This document shows, piece by piece, positions 1 to 7,666 of a stretch of DNA of 64,000 nt. The stretch comes from Pseudophaeobacter sp. EL27 (GTDB lineage Bacteria > Pseudomonadota > Alphaproteobacteria > Rhodobacterales > Rhodobacteraceae): contig NZ_OMPQ01000009.1 of NCBI RefSeq assembly GCF_900313025.1, forward strand, positions 326,072 to 390,071, written 5' to 3'. Numbering within the stretch: the stretch's first letter is position 1; each line of letters starts with the position of its first letter. The notes below the pieces were generated by a model, which was given only the letters and a program-made list of their open reading frames with translations, was not told where the DNA came from and ran no database searches. A program made the position numbers and the translations under genes.

Positions 1-651
1 GGTCGTCTGGCACAGCAGCCCCGCCTCTTCGAGGTTCACATAGAGCGTGCCGCGGGTGGCGTTCAAAAAGGGGCGCAGCCGCTCTGCCTTGCCGGGTGAG
101 GCTGGCGCCACATGCAGGTTGGCCTTGGAAAACGCGGGGTCGCTGGCAATTTCGGCGAGCAGAGAGAGGGTCAGATTGCCATCCAGCGCAATGGCGCCTT
201 GATAGGGGGCCTCACGCGAGCCCAGGGTGCCATCCATCAACGGGCGCAGGATTTTGTCGCCTGCGGCCTCCAGGGAATGGGCATCTGCGATGGCCGCAAT
301 CAGCCCATTGCCGCCTTCAACCGCCATATAGCGGTCGGTCGGCAAATCTTCGGAGCGATAGATATGGTCGGTACGGCAGCCCAGATGGGCGCAGGCGGCG
401 ATCAGCTCATCGCCTTCGGGGTCGCGCCCCACTGCGCTCAACAAATTGGGCTTGAGCCCAAAGCGCGCCAAGGTCATGGCGATATTCATCGCCACACCAC
501 CGGGCAGGCGGGTGATGCGTCCCGGCATATCAGAGCCCCGGCGCATTTCAGCCGGGCAGCGGCCTATGATGTCCCAAAGAACCGACCCGATGCAGAGCAC
601 CTGCGCAGCGTCATCACGAGAGGCGAGAGATGTGGCGTTATCCTGTGTCAT
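1..651 (-). CDS. PfkB-family sugar/nucleoside kinase (C-terminus outside window)
   Basis: A 217-codon open frame reads from an ATG at 651 off the left edge, so only the N-terminal two thirds of a roughly 300-residue kinase is present. The start region holds the ribokinase-fold strand VLCIGSVLWDIIGR, then PGGVAMNIAMTLARFG and SAVGRDPEGDELI, the glycine-rich substrate region of PfkB kinases. The C-terminal ATP-site and DTAGAGD-like anion-hole motif would lie outside the window. The family phosphorylates sugars or nucleosides. The ending YMAVEGGNGLIAAIAD recalls pseudouridine kinases, but I cannot settle the substrate without the next gene. It lies on the same strand as, and downstream of, the DUF4198 gene. 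Confidence 0.85.
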   Translation of the reverse strand, partial: MTQDNATSLASRDDAAQVLCIGSVLWDIIGRCPAEMRRGSDMPGRITRLPGGVAMNIAMTLARFGLKPNLLSAVGRDPEGDELIAACAHLGCRTDHIYRSEDLPTDRYMAVEGGNGLIAAIADAHSLEAAGDKILRPLMDGTLGSREAPYQGAIALDGNLTLSLLAEIASDPAFSKANLHVAPASPGKAERLRPFLNATRGTLYVNLEEAGLLCQTT

Positions 652-725
652 GACAACTCTATTGCGCCTTTTGTCGCGCCTCGCAAGCGACAAGCGGAAA
701 AAGACCGCAAGCCTTTGTGCCGGTG

Positions 726-1559
726 CTAGGGGATGGCAAAAACTAGGGAGGCCCAAAGCGTCTCCCAGACCGCCTCGGCCTCTCCCTCTAAGGGCCGCAA
801 GACAACAGCATTCAGAAGGTAACGCTGCCCGGCCCGCACAGGGATCTGAACCACGCCGACCGCATTGGTTTGCAACAGGTGGCGTTGAACCGTGTTGTCG
901 GGGGCGCGGTCAAACAGCTCCACCTGGGCCTGCGGTCTGGGGCTACCCTGATACAGCAGTTGCACGCCTATTTCTGCAGCACTTCCATCGGCTGGTAGCG
1001 AGAGAGTGTAGGGGTTTTGCAAAGCCACAAACTCAGTTTCCATGCCAAAGGCGCGATCCGTGCCTCTGCCATGATCGACAGCAACCAGAAGCTTGGTATG
1101 ACGGATGTAGTATTCGCCAAAACCGGCATCGGGCAGACCGCGGTCCTGATGCCGGGCCTCAATGTCATGAAACCCTTGGGCATTGGCAAATTCCGAGAAC
1201 TTTTCCCAGCTCTCATAGGTGATCAGATCGGGGGTGGTTTCATGGAGGGCGATCAGCAGGCCGGCTTCGAGGTCCTCAAGCACCAGCGCGGGCATATCCC
1301 CCATTCTGGCAGTATAGGGTGTTTGGGTTGTCCCTTGGATGGTTTCAAACCTGCGGATCCGGCTGGCAAAGTAGGGCAGGCGAGCGCCTTTGAACATTTG
1401 ACCATTTCTGAGCCCTGCTTTGACAGAGTCGTCGGATTTTACTTGATATTTTTCCGGCTCAATCCAAAACTCATGAGAAAGCGCCGGTTTTATGGGCGCC
1501 AATAGGGACGTCAGGCAGAAAGCCGACAGAAAAACAGAGCGGGACAGAGGATTGGGCAT
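726..1559 (-). CDS. DUF4198-type periplasmic protein
   Basis: A 277-residue protein with an N-terminal export signal (about residues 8-28, hydrophobic, ending ALS before HEFWIEPEKYQV). The His-rich mature start HEFWI and the following all-beta body fit the DUF4198 family. Members are secreted and often sit next to nickel or cobalt uptake genes, and some act as metal-binding helpers. The gene is divergent from a HupE/UreJ-type membrane protein with about 10 bp between the likely starts, so the two probably share a control region. The role in metal uptake is inference from family and context. No lipobox is seen. Confidence 0.75.
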   Translation of the reverse strand: MPNPLSRSVFLSAFCLTSLLAPIKPALSHEFWIEPEKYQVKSDDSVKAGLRNGQMFKGARLPYFASRIRRFETIQGTTQTPYTARMGDMPALVLEDLEAGLLIALHETTPDLITYESWEKFSEFANAQGFHDIEARHQDRGLPDAGFGEYYIRHTKLLVAVDHGRGTDRAFGMETEFVALQNPYTLSLPADGSAAEIGVQLLYQGSPRPQAQVELFDRAPDNTVQRHLLQTNAVGVVQIPVRAGQRYLLNAVVLRPLEGEAEAVWETLWASLVFAIP

Positions 1560-1569
1560 TTATCGGACT

Positions 1570-2700
1570 TTGCAATTGGGTTGTCTCAAGGTGGTCATCC
1601 TCTTGATGCTGTCAAGCCTGCTGTTTTTCCTGCCGTTGATAGGGCGCGCCCATGAGGTCACGCCGACAATTGCAGATTTTGAAACCTCCGAAGGTCAACT
1701 CACCTTGATGCTTCGACTGAATGTCGAGGCTTTTGTTGCCGGGATTGATCTGGACAATCGTAGCGACACAAATAGCAGTGATCGCTCTGACGATTACGAT
1801 TTGCTGCGCAACATGCAGCAAGACGAATTGGAACCCATGGTGCGCCTGTTTGTCGAGGACTGGATGCCTGAGCTGCAGGTCGAGGCCGGTGGTCCGGTGC
1901 TGTTGCAACTTGAGAAGGTCGCTATCCCTGAGGTGGGCGACGCCAGCCTGCCGCGCGCTACAGTGCTGGAACTGACGGGAGTGCTGCCGAGTTCGGCGCT
2001 GTATCTGCGGTTAGATTGGCCGAAAGGCTCCGGGGCGGTGGTTCTACGTCAAAATGGCGTTCCAGAGCCCTATACGGGCTATCTTCTGGGCGGGGGGCGC
2101 TCTCCCTCCATCTCCCTGACAGGCGGCGCTGTCCAAGGCGCTTGGGAGGTGTTTCAAAACTACCTGCCAGTTGGGTTTGATCACATTCTCCCAAAGGGCT
2201 TGGATCACATCCTGTTTGTCCTGGGGCTGTTTTTCCTCAGTACCCGTTTGGCACCGTTACTGTGGCAGGTGACCACCTTTACCCTGGCGCATAGCATTAC
2301 CCTGGCGCTGGGCGCTTTGGGGTTGGTGAGCGTCAATGCCGCGGTGGTTGAGCCCTTGATTGCCGCCTCAATTGTCTTTGTCGCGGTTGAGAACATCTTT
2401 GCCCGCCGCCTGCATCTCTGGCGGCCCTTGGTGGTTTTTGCCTTCGGGCTGTTGCATGGGCTTGGCTTTGCTTCGGTGCTGGGAGAGTTTGGCCTACCAC
2501 AGGAACAGATCATTCCGGCACTGCTTGGCTTTAATGTCGGGGTGGAGCTGGGGCAATTGACGGTGATTGCGCTGGCCTATGGCATCCTGGGCTATTGGTT
2601 CGGCAAACATCCCAAATATCGCGGCCGTGTGGCCATTCCAGCCTCAGTAACCATAGCGCTGATAGGCAGCTATTGGTTCTACGAGCGTGTATTCCTGTGA
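1570..2700 (+). CDS. HupE/UreJ-type membrane protein with periplasmic N-domain
   Basis: The frame is open from 1492, but an ATG there would run 68 bp into the divergent gene. I prefer TTG at 1570, which gives MQLGCLK and then a signal peptide ending GRA before HEVTP; GTG 1591 is an alternative. Residues to about 200 form a soluble exported domain. The C-terminal half carries about six membrane segments and the family block GFDHILPKGLDHILFVLGLF, with TLAHSITLALGALG and HGLGFAS. These histidines are typical of HupE/UreJ (type 2) proteins, which are thought to move nickel or cobalt. Substrate is unproven here. Pairing with the DUF4198 gene supports a metal role. Confidence 0.75.
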   Translation: MQLGCLKVVILLMLSSLLFFLPLIGRAHEVTPTIADFETSEGQLTLMLRLNVEAFVAGIDLDNRSDTNSSDRSDDYDLLRNMQQDELEPMVRLFVEDWMPELQVEAGGPVLLQLEKVAIPEVGDASLPRATVLELTGVLPSSALYLRLDWPKGSGAVVLRQNGVPEPYTGYLLGGGRSPSISLTGGAVQGAWEVFQNYLPVGFDHILPKGLDHILFVLGLFFLSTRLAPLLWQVTTFTLAHSITLALGALGLVSVNAAVVEPLIAASIVFVAVENIFARRLHLWRPLVVFAFGLLHGLGFASVLGEFGLPQEQIIPALLGFNVGVELGQLTVIALAYGILGYWFGKHPKYRGRVAIPASVTIALIGSYWFYERVFL

Positions 2701-2721
2701 GAAAAGAAAGGCAGCAACAAA

Positions 2722-2753
2722 GAAAGAGGCGCAGAGGTGTCTTCCTGCGCCTT
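2722..2753 (-). terminator. Hairpin terminator for the ThiE-like gene
   Basis: An 8-bp stem (AGGCGCAG at 2727-2734 with CTGCGCCT at 2745-2752) lies between two convergent genes. Read on the minus strand it is followed by a pyrimidine-rich CTCTTTCTTTG tail, so it most likely ends the minus-strand gene; there is no T-run on the plus side. Confidence 0.55.
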
Positions 2754-2798
2754 AGAATACCTACTCATGTAGCTGGACTGATAGAGGAGGTCCGGGGT

Positions 2799-3431
2799 TT
2801 AACCCATTGCAGCCATGAAACGGCGCAGGGTGGTAACCGGGTCTTCGGTGTTCCAGATCTCTTCGCCCAGACCAAAGAAATCGGTAAAGGGTGAAACGGT
2901 CCGGATCAGATCCTCAGTCAGACCGCCTTCAGCCACCACAGGGACTTCGATCATCTGCGACCACCATTCAAATAGCTCGGTCTCGGCCACGGCGCCATCG
3001 CCCAGGCCGGAGGTGCCAACGGGACCAAAACTCACATAATCCGCCCCGGCCTCACCAGCGCTGATACCGTCATGGCGCGAGGCGCCGCAGAAACTGCCAA
3101 CAATCGCATCCGGCCCCAGAGCCTTGCGGGCGGTGCGCACGGATTTGGAAGCATCATTCAGATGTACACCATCCAGCCCCAGGCGCTCGGCCAGGATCTG
3201 GTGGTCACTGATCACAATTGCCACGTCACGGGCGTGGCAGACCTCGCGCAGGGCGTCGCCTGCACGGCTCAGGGTGTCTTCGTCCCGGCTGGCCATATTG
3301 AGCCGCAGGCAGGAGATCTCGGTGCTGTCCAGCACCCGGGCCAGCATGTCGGGGTAGCGACCCAGCTCAAAACTTGGTGGGGAGATCAGGTAGATCTGCG
3401 GGGCTTCGGGGGCTTCTGAGGCGTTGTCCAT
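2799..3431 (-). CDS. Divergent ThiE/TenI-fold protein
   Basis: A 210-residue TIM-barrel protein. The start at ATG 3431 has AGGAG eight bases upstream; an in-frame GTG at 3440 has none. The fold is recognisable from IYLISPP, the DGVHLND stretch, GADYVSFGPVG and VPVVAEGGL, which parallel thiamine-phosphate synthase. Several catalytic motifs are changed: the NDR-like stretch reads SDH, the GQxD stretch reads NDAS, and the Thr-Lys-rich phosphate loop after the Gly-Pro is replaced by GTSGLGDG. It may be annotated ThiE by similarity, but the active site suggests a different or lost activity. No thi genes are nearby. Confidence 0.65.
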   Translation of the reverse strand: MDNASEAPEAPQIYLISPPSFELGRYPDMLARVLDSTEISCLRLNMASRDEDTLSRAGDALREVCHARDVAIVISDHQILAERLGLDGVHLNDASKSVRTARKALGPDAIVGSFCGASRHDGISAGEAGADYVSFGPVGTSGLGDGAVAETELFEWWSQMIEVPVVAEGGLTEDLIRTVSPFTDFFGLGEEIWNTEDPVTTLRRFMAAMG

Positions 3432-3616
3432 GCAGGTCACTCCTGTTCACTTTGAAGCACGGGTTTTAGCGGTTTTGTGGCAGAGCGCAAGGTTTTGGCG
3501 GGTTTATGGCATCAATTCCCGCATTGCACCGCGCGTGGCGGAGGCTTGGCCGGTCATATGGGTTGCTCATTGGCGGTCTGGCGACTACAGCAAGGCGGTC
3601 TGAAGCGGAGAACCAA

Positions 3617-4399
3617 ATGCCCAGCCCAACACCACAGCCTGCCTTTGTCCTGGTCCGTCCGCAGATGGGGGAAAACATCGGTGCGGCGGCCCGTGCCATG
3701 TGGAACTTTGGTCTGGACCGTATGCGCATTGTTTCGCCCCGGGACGGCTGGCCCAACCCCAAGGCCGTTGCCATGGCCTCAGGCGCTGGGCGTCTGCTGG
3801 ATGAGGCCGTCCTGGCAGAGGATCTGCCCGCAGCCCTGGAGGATTGCTCCTTTGTCTTTGCCACTACGGCGCGCCCGCGGGAGTTGGTAAAACCGGTCTA
3901 TAGCCCCGAAGCGGCGATGAGGCTGGCGGCACAAAAGATCAAAGCTGGCGAAAAGGTCGCGGTGCTCTTTGGTCCGGAACGCGCTGGGCTGGAGAATGAC
4001 GACATCGCCCGCGCCAATGCGATCATCTCGGTGCCGGTGAACCCTGAATTTGCCTCCCTGAACCTTGGCCAATGCGTGTTGTTGACGGCCTATGAGTGGC
4101 AGCGCCAAACCCAGGAGGTGGCGGATGAGACCATCGAGTTGGGCAAAACCGATTGGGCAACGGGCCGCGATGTAGAGGCTCTGGTCAGTCATTATGAAGA
4201 TCGCCTGGATGAGGCCGGGTTTTTCTTTCCTGAGACCAAGGCGGCGGGCATGAAGGTGGTGTTTCGCAATATGTTCAGCCGTTTGCCACTGACGCGGGCG
4301 GATGTGCAGATGCTGCATGGGGTCATGCGGCAGATGGTACGCTGGCGACACAAGGACGATCCTGCCCGCGTTGAGACTGAGGGCACCACAGAAAAGTGA
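3617..4399 (+). CDS. trmJ: tRNA (cytidine/uridine-2'-O-)-methyltransferase TrmJ
   Basis: A 260-residue SPOUT-class methyltransferase that uses SAM to methylate the 2'-OH of nucleotide 32 in tRNAs. I chose ATG 3617 because GGAG lies six bases upstream; the frame is open further upstream but without a site. Seen motifs: VRPQMGENIGAAARAM (motif 1, with the conserved Asn and Arg), LFGPERAGLEND (motif 2) and PVNPEFASLNLGQ (motif 3 of the knotted SAM site). The helical C-terminal extension of about 90 residues is the one typical of TrmJ. It is divergent from the ThiE-like gene and upstream of ctaA with an 84-bp gap. Confidence 0.88.
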   Translation: MPSPTPQPAFVLVRPQMGENIGAAARAMWNFGLDRMRIVSPRDGWPNPKAVAMASGAGRLLDEAVLAEDLPAALEDCSFVFATTARPRELVKPVYSPEAAMRLAAQKIKAGEKVAVLFGPERAGLENDDIARANAIISVPVNPEFASLNLGQCVLLTAYEWQRQTQEVADETIELGKTDWATGRDVEALVSHYEDRLDEAGFFFPETKAAGMKVVFRNMFSRLPLTRADVQMLHGVMRQMVRWRHKDDPARVETEGTTEK

Positions 4400-4483
4400 C
4401 ATCTCGGGGTGTGATTGGCGCGCATGCTCTGGACCTTCGCGGCAAGCCTGCCTAGCTTGGCCCCAGTTCTAAAAGAGGCAAGC

Positions 4484-5632
4484 ATGAGCAAGCGCAGTAT
4501 TTTTGAAGAGGTCTCGGGCGACAAATCCGACGCCGCCCCAGCAGTTACGCCGGGCATGATCGATCGCGGTCGCAGCGGTGCGCGCGGCGCTATTCGCGCT
4601 TGGTTGATGGTGCTGTTTGCCCTGGTGGTTGCCATGATCGTGGTGGGCGGTTTGACACGGCTCACCGATTCCGGCCTCTCGATCACTGAATGGCGCCCGG
4701 TCACCGGGGCTGTGCCACCTTTGTCAGAGGTGGAATGGCAGGCCGAGTTCGACAAATACAAACAGATTGATCAATGGCGCATTGAGAACCAGTGGATGGA
4801 GCTGGCGGACTTTAAATCCATCTACTGGTGGGAATGGGGCCATCGTCAGCTGGGCCGCGTTATGGGGCTGATCTGGGCTGTTGGCTTTTTTGGTTTCTGG
4901 ATCACCAAGAAAATCCCCACCGGTTGGGCCGGGCGGCTGGCGCTTCCGGGCCTTCTGGGCGGCGTTCAGGGCGCGATTGGCTGGTGGATGGTGGCCTCAG
5001 GCGTGACCCAGGGTGAGGGTATGACATCTGTGGCCTCTTACCGGCTGGCGACCCATCTGGGACTGGCCTTTGTTATTCTGGGCTTCATTGCCTGGTATGT
5101 TTTCCAACTGGGGCGCAGCGAACGGGATCTGATGCAGGCGCGCCGCGCCAAAGAGGCCAAGATCTTTGGTCTGTCCACCGGATTGCTGCATTTTGCCTTT
5201 TTGCAAATCCTGCTGGGGGCTTTGGTGGCGGGCATTGATGCGGGGCGTTCCTATACCGATTGGCCCTTGATGGGCGGTCAGCTGATCCCGCCGAACCCGC
5301 TGATGTTTGACCCTCTCTGGGTAAATTTCTTTGAAAACCCGGGACTTGTGCAGTTCATTCACCGGATCTGCGGCTATCTGTTGTTTGCCTTTGGTGTTGT
5401 TGTCTGGCTCAAAGGGCGGGGCTCGGCGCATGTGATGACCCGCAGCGCCTTCACCCTTGCCTTTGCGGTTTTGTGCCTGCAGATCCTGTTGGGCATTGTC
5501 ACCGTAGTCTACGCGGCTCCCTGGCATGCGGCGATCACCCATCAGCTGGTGGCCGTTGGCCTTTGGGTGGCGATCCTGCGGGCGCGCTTCTTGGCCGCCT
5601 ATCCGATTTCAACCTCGATTAAGGACCATTGA
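4484..5632 (+). CDS. ctaA: Heme A synthase CtaA (COX15 type)
   Basis: A 382-residue integral membrane protein with about eight hydrophobic segments that oxidises heme O to heme A for cytochrome aa3 oxidase. Start ATG 4484 gives MSKRSIFEEVSGD, a short cytoplasmic lead typical of alphaproteobacterial COX15 proteins. The paired heme-ligand histidines are visible in WWEWGHRQLGRVMG, the segment with ATHLGLAFVI, FIHRICGYLLF and AITHQLVAVG. The sequence GGLTRLTDSGLSITEWRP is diagnostic for the family. The next gene begins 5 bp after the stop, so the two may be cotranscribed. Confidence 0.93.
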   Translation: MSKRSIFEEVSGDKSDAAPAVTPGMIDRGRSGARGAIRAWLMVLFALVVAMIVVGGLTRLTDSGLSITEWRPVTGAVPPLSEVEWQAEFDKYKQIDQWRIENQWMELADFKSIYWWEWGHRQLGRVMGLIWAVGFFGFWITKKIPTGWAGRLALPGLLGGVQGAIGWWMVASGVTQGEGMTSVASYRLATHLGLAFVILGFIAWYVFQLGRSERDLMQARRAKEAKIFGLSTGLLHFAFLQILLGALVAGIDAGRSYTDWPLMGGQLIPPNPLMFDPLWVNFFENPGLVQFIHRICGYLLFAFGVVVWLKGRGSAHVMTRSAFTLAFAVLCLQILLGIVTVVYAAPWHAAITHQLVAVGLWVAILRARFLAAYPISTSIKDH

Positions 5633-5636
5633 CCCA

Positions 5637-7106
5637 ATGAGCATTTTTGACACTTTGATGGCCTATGAGCGCGATACCCAGGCCCTGGGGCAGATCGCCG
5701 GACGGCTGGGGTGGGATCAGGAAACCATGATGCCCCGCGGCTCAGGTCCACAGCGCGGCGAAGAAATGGCCGCCATCGAGGCGGTGTTGCATGCGCGTCG
5801 CTCCTCGCCGCAGGTGGCTGAGTGGCTGGCCGAGGCCGAAGCACCGGATGAGGTGGGCGCGGCGCAGCTGCGTGAAATCAAGCGCTCATACGAGCGCAGC
5901 GTCAAGGTGCCGGCGGATCTGGCACGGCGTCTTGCTCGTGTCACCTCTGAGGCGCAGGGCAAATGGGCTGCTGCGCGCGCCGATGAAGATGTCGCCGCCT
6001 TTCTGCCTGTGCTGGAAGAGGTGGTCGCCCTGAAACGGGAAGAGGGTCAGGCCCTGGCCTCAGGTGGCGATGTCTATGACGCCATGGTTGAAGACTATGA
6101 GCATGGCACCAGCGCTGCGGAGATTGCCGCAACCTTTGACGCGATGCGCCCCGGCCTGGTGGATCTGCGGGCGCGAGTGCTGGAAAAGCCAGCGCCCAAA
6201 GCGCTGCAAGGCAGCTTTGATGAGGCCGCGCAGATGAAGCTGACGCGCAAGTTGGCCAAGGCCTTTGGCTATGATATGAGCCACGGCCGGGTCGACAAGG
6301 CCGTGCACCCGTTTAGTTCGGGCAGTGGGCTGGATGTGCGGATCACCACCCGTACCAGCGAACATGACCCATTCAACTGCTTCTACTCCACCATCCATGA
6401 GGTCGGCCACGGTGCCTATGAGCAGGGCATCAGCCGCGACTACCTGCTGACACCGCTGGGACGGGGTGTCTCGATGGGGGTGCATGAAAGCCAGAGCCGG
6501 ATCTATGAGAACCAGATTGGGCGCGGTGCCGCCTTTACCAGCTGGCTCTATGGTGAGATGCGCGAGAGCTTTGGTGATTTTGGCATTGCCAATGCGGATG
6601 AGTTCTACAAGGCGGTGAATACAGTACACAAAGGCTATATCCGCACCGAAGCCGATGAGCTGCAGTATAACCTGCATATCATGCTGCGCTTTGACCTGGA
6701 ACGTGCGCTCATGGCGGGTGATCTGGAGGTTGGCGATCTGGAGGCGGCCTGGAATGATCGCTTTGAAGCGGACTTTGGCTACAGCGTCGACAAGCCCTCA
6801 AATGGCTGCTTGCAGGATGTGCACTGGTCCGTTGGTCTGTTTGGCTATTTCCCGACCTATTCCCTGGGCAATGTCTATGCCGGCTGTCTGAACCAGAAGA
6901 TGCGCAATGACCTGCCCGGTTTGGACGCCGATCTGGCAACGGGCGATACCAGTTCTGCAACCAACTGGCTGCGCCAAAACCTGCAACAATTCGGTGGGTT
7001 GCGCAGCCCTGTAGAGACCATTGAGCTGGCCGCAGGCGCTGCCCCCAGCCCGACACCATTGATGACTTATCTCGACGAAAAGTTCACGGGCCTCTACGAT
7101 CTGTAG
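5637..7106 (+). CDS. M32-family metallocarboxypeptidase
   Basis: A 489-residue carboxypeptidase of the Taq type, which removes C-terminal residues from peptides in the cytoplasm. The frame is open from 5526, but ATG 5637 gives MSIFDTLMAYERD, the usual family start, 5 bp after ctaA. The zinc site HEVGH lies at about residues 254-258 and the third ligand Glu in HESQSRIYENQ at about 284. Also seen: RITTRTSEHDPFNCFYSTIHE and IRTEADELQYNLHIMLRF, conserved in M32. Length matches the family (about 490-500). A strong hairpin terminator follows. Confidence 0.92.
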   Translation: MSIFDTLMAYERDTQALGQIAGRLGWDQETMMPRGSGPQRGEEMAAIEAVLHARRSSPQVAEWLAEAEAPDEVGAAQLREIKRSYERSVKVPADLARRLARVTSEAQGKWAAARADEDVAAFLPVLEEVVALKREEGQALASGGDVYDAMVEDYEHGTSAAEIAATFDAMRPGLVDLRARVLEKPAPKALQGSFDEAAQMKLTRKLAKAFGYDMSHGRVDKAVHPFSSGSGLDVRITTRTSEHDPFNCFYSTIHEVGHGAYEQGISRDYLLTPLGRGVSMGVHESQSRIYENQIGRGAAFTSWLYGEMRESFGDFGIANADEFYKAVNTVHKGYIRTEADELQYNLHIMLRFDLERALMAGDLEVGDLEAAWNDRFEADFGYSVDKPSNGCLQDVHWSVGLFGYFPTYSLGNVYAGCLNQKMRNDLPGLDADLATGDTSSATNWLRQNLQQFGGLRSPVETIELAAGAAPSPTPLMTYLDEKFTGLYDL

Positions 7107-7128
7107 AATAGCCTATCCCTGAAACGAC

Positions 7129-7158
7129 AAAAGGCCGGGCAATTGCCTGGCCTTTTTA
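7129..7158 (+). terminator. Rho-independent terminator, may act both ways
   Basis: A 10-bp stem (AAGGCCGGGC at 7131-7140 with GCCTGGCCTT) around an AATT loop, followed by a T-run. It sits 24 bp past the carboxypeptidase stop. The leading A-run lets it serve the convergent minus-strand gene as well. Confidence 0.85.
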
Positions 7159-7178
7159 TCTTCGGAATGGAACCTGGC

Positions 7179-7529
7179 TTAGATCAGCGCCATACGTTCC
7201 GCGCGTTCTGGATCGGGGAAGGGGCGGTAGAGGCCAATTTCCGAATGGGCGATCAGCGCGTTCACGTTGGAATAAAGCCGCTCTACTTCTTCGTCTTTTT
7301 CTTCAAGCGCCCGAAAGGCCTGATCCAGCTGGCTCAGATCCTTCACTTCGACTTCCAGCAGAAAATCCCGGCAACTGTCAGCGGCGAGGCCAAGTTTGCG
7401 CCGCATCAGACGCCAGCCCTGGATCTTGCCACGCTCTTTTAGATAGCCCATCCAGACGTCCACGGCATTGGCAAAGGCCAGGGCCTTGGTTCCGTCTTTT
7501 AGATCAATCGAACAATGATAGAGGTTCAT
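7179..7529 (-). CDS. Conserved small protein, function unknown
   Basis: A 116-residue soluble protein starting MNLYHCSIDLKDGTKAL. It has an alternating beta-alpha pattern with RGKIQGWRLMRRKLGL in the middle and an acidic helix (ALEEKDEEVERLYSN) followed by LIAHSEIGLYRPFPDPERAE. This resembles a dimeric ferredoxin-like small domain protein found in Rhodobacteraceae, possibly the DUF6614 group, but I do not recognise a reaction. No signal peptide, membrane segment or metal motif is seen. It is convergent with the carboxypeptidase gene and lies downstream of gyrA, separated from it by a terminator. Confidence 0.7.
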   Translation of the reverse strand: MNLYHCSIDLKDGTKALAFANAVDVWMGYLKERGKIQGWRLMRRKLGLAADSCRDFLLEVEVKDLSQLDQAFRALEEKDEEVERLYSNVNALIAHSEIGLYRPFPDPERAERMALI

Positions 7530-7612
7530 GCGAGCTACCCGGTTGCAAAACTAGTTTCGCTTGGACTCTGTCACAGAGTCCTTAGCCTCGGGTTAAAACG
7601 CCCCCCGGTACC

Positions 7613-7645
7613 AAAAAACGCCGCCCCAATTTGGAGCGGCGTTTG
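7613..7645 (-). terminator. gyrA terminator
   Basis: On the minus strand an AAACGCCGCTCC / GGGGCGGCGTTT stem with a short AAATT loop is followed by six T residues, 22 bp after the gyrA stop. It is a standard intrinsic terminator. Confidence 0.88.
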
Positions 7646-7666
7646 AGAGCAAGGAATCAAGTTGCC

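Noticed and set aside
1492-1569. N-terminal extension of the HupE-type protein from ATG 1492
   Set aside because: It would overlap the divergent DUF4198 gene by 68 bp, and the encoded lead is polar and comes before a good signal peptide.
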